From an uncultured Hyphomicrobiales bacterium (GTDB taxonomy: Bacteria; Pseudomonadota; Alphaproteobacteria; Rhizobiales; Devosiaceae), in contig CAIMLX010000213.1 of assembly GCA_903842455.1 (NCBI GenBank), positions 1 through 56,140 of the forward strand: a stretch of DNA of 56,140 nt, given 5' to 3'. The notes beneath the pieces were generated by a model. It did no database searches. It was not told the origin of the DNA and saw only the letters and a program-made list of their open reading frames with translations. The translations under genes were made by a program, and so were the position numbers. Positions 56,119 to 56,140 of the stretch are shown piece by piece (within the stretch, counting starts at the first letter, position 1; each line of letters begins with the position of its first letter).

Positions 56119-56140
56119 GCGCAAAAAACCTGCGCAAACA

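Larger units (their letters stand above)
55719..56140. other. Gene-free right end with repeats
   Basis: No gene is supported in this 422-bp stretch. It contains a CTTCCCC-type repeat (55833-55877), a GTCATCCCTGAGCAAGCAGG-type half element (from 55949), and the long inverted repeat at 56028-56118. The promoter of the ftsB-like gene should be in its left part. Confidence 0.6.

Overview
The window reads as chromosomal DNA of a GC-rich alphaproteobacterium of the order Hyphomicrobiales; the gene order and content look Devosia-like, but the genus is an inference. The grounds are the cluster dusB-ntrB-ntrC-ntrY-ntrX-hfq-hflX, a fused IspD-IspF, a pyruvate dehydrogenase E1 beta with its own lipoyl domain, and many ATGA/GTGA/TGATG coupled starts. 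No rRNA, tRNA or CRISPR array was recognised.

Layout. 1-1664: edge of an integrated element, with the tail of an unknown gene, a small XRE-type regulator, a two-sided terminator and a tyrosine recombinase. 1.9-7.3 kb (minus): a small membrane protein, a methyltransferase, a 32-residue Pro-rich peptide, a degenerate CobW-like protein and metH, with a structured leader and a perfect 20-bp palindrome upstream of metH. 7.3-17.7 kb (plus): alpha/beta hydrolase, RlpA, D,D-carboxypeptidase, then tmk-holB-metG-tatD-PhnP-like MBL protein, a GH38-like protein (DUF5054) and RidA.

17.7-27.7 kb (minus): one apparent 10-kb operon of a branched-chain-type ABC transporter (binding protein, two permeases, two ATPases), an FAD D-amino acid dehydrogenase, a Cys/Cys 4-hydroxyproline epimerase, an enolase-superfamily enzyme of the cis-3-hydroxyproline dehydratase / hydroxyproline-betaine epimerase type, a second proline-racemase-family enzyme with Ser/Thr in place of both catalytic Cys, and an Ldh-type imine reductase. 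Together these would import and degrade several hydroxyproline isomers. The later steps for 4-hydroxyproline (deaminase, semialdehyde dehydrogenase) and a regulator are not in the window.

28.0-31.7 kb (plus): arsenic island arsR-arsC(LMW phosphatase type)-acr3-arsC(glutaredoxin type), then nhaA. 31.9-33.5 kb (plus): a 2-keto-4-pentenoate hydratase-like gene and mazG. 33.5-42.8 kb (minus): dusB-ntrB-ntrC, ntrY-ntrX and hfq-hflX. NtrX lacks GAFTGA and has a damaged Walker B. 43.0-44.7 kb (plus): ispDF and a CinA C-terminal-type amidase.

44.9-55.2 kb (minus): a long pyruvate dehydrogenase / lipoate cluster in the order pdhA, two small membrane proteins, pdhB, a Uma2-type nuclease, a yeast-type cytosine deaminase, pdhC, SGNH hydrolase, GNAT, lpd, two GlsB/YeaQ membrane proteins, lipA and a RatA/COQ10-like protein. 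A FtsB-like division protein lies upstream of it. The right end (55.7-56.1 kb) holds no gene, only palindromic intergenic repeats.

The observations most worth following are the Ser/Thr proline-racemase homologue inside a multi-branch hydroxyproline operon, the truncated CobW-like pseudo-GTPase translationally coupled to B12-dependent metH, the fungal-type cytosine deaminase inside the PDH operon, and an internal ribosome-binding site at the IspD/IspF junction.
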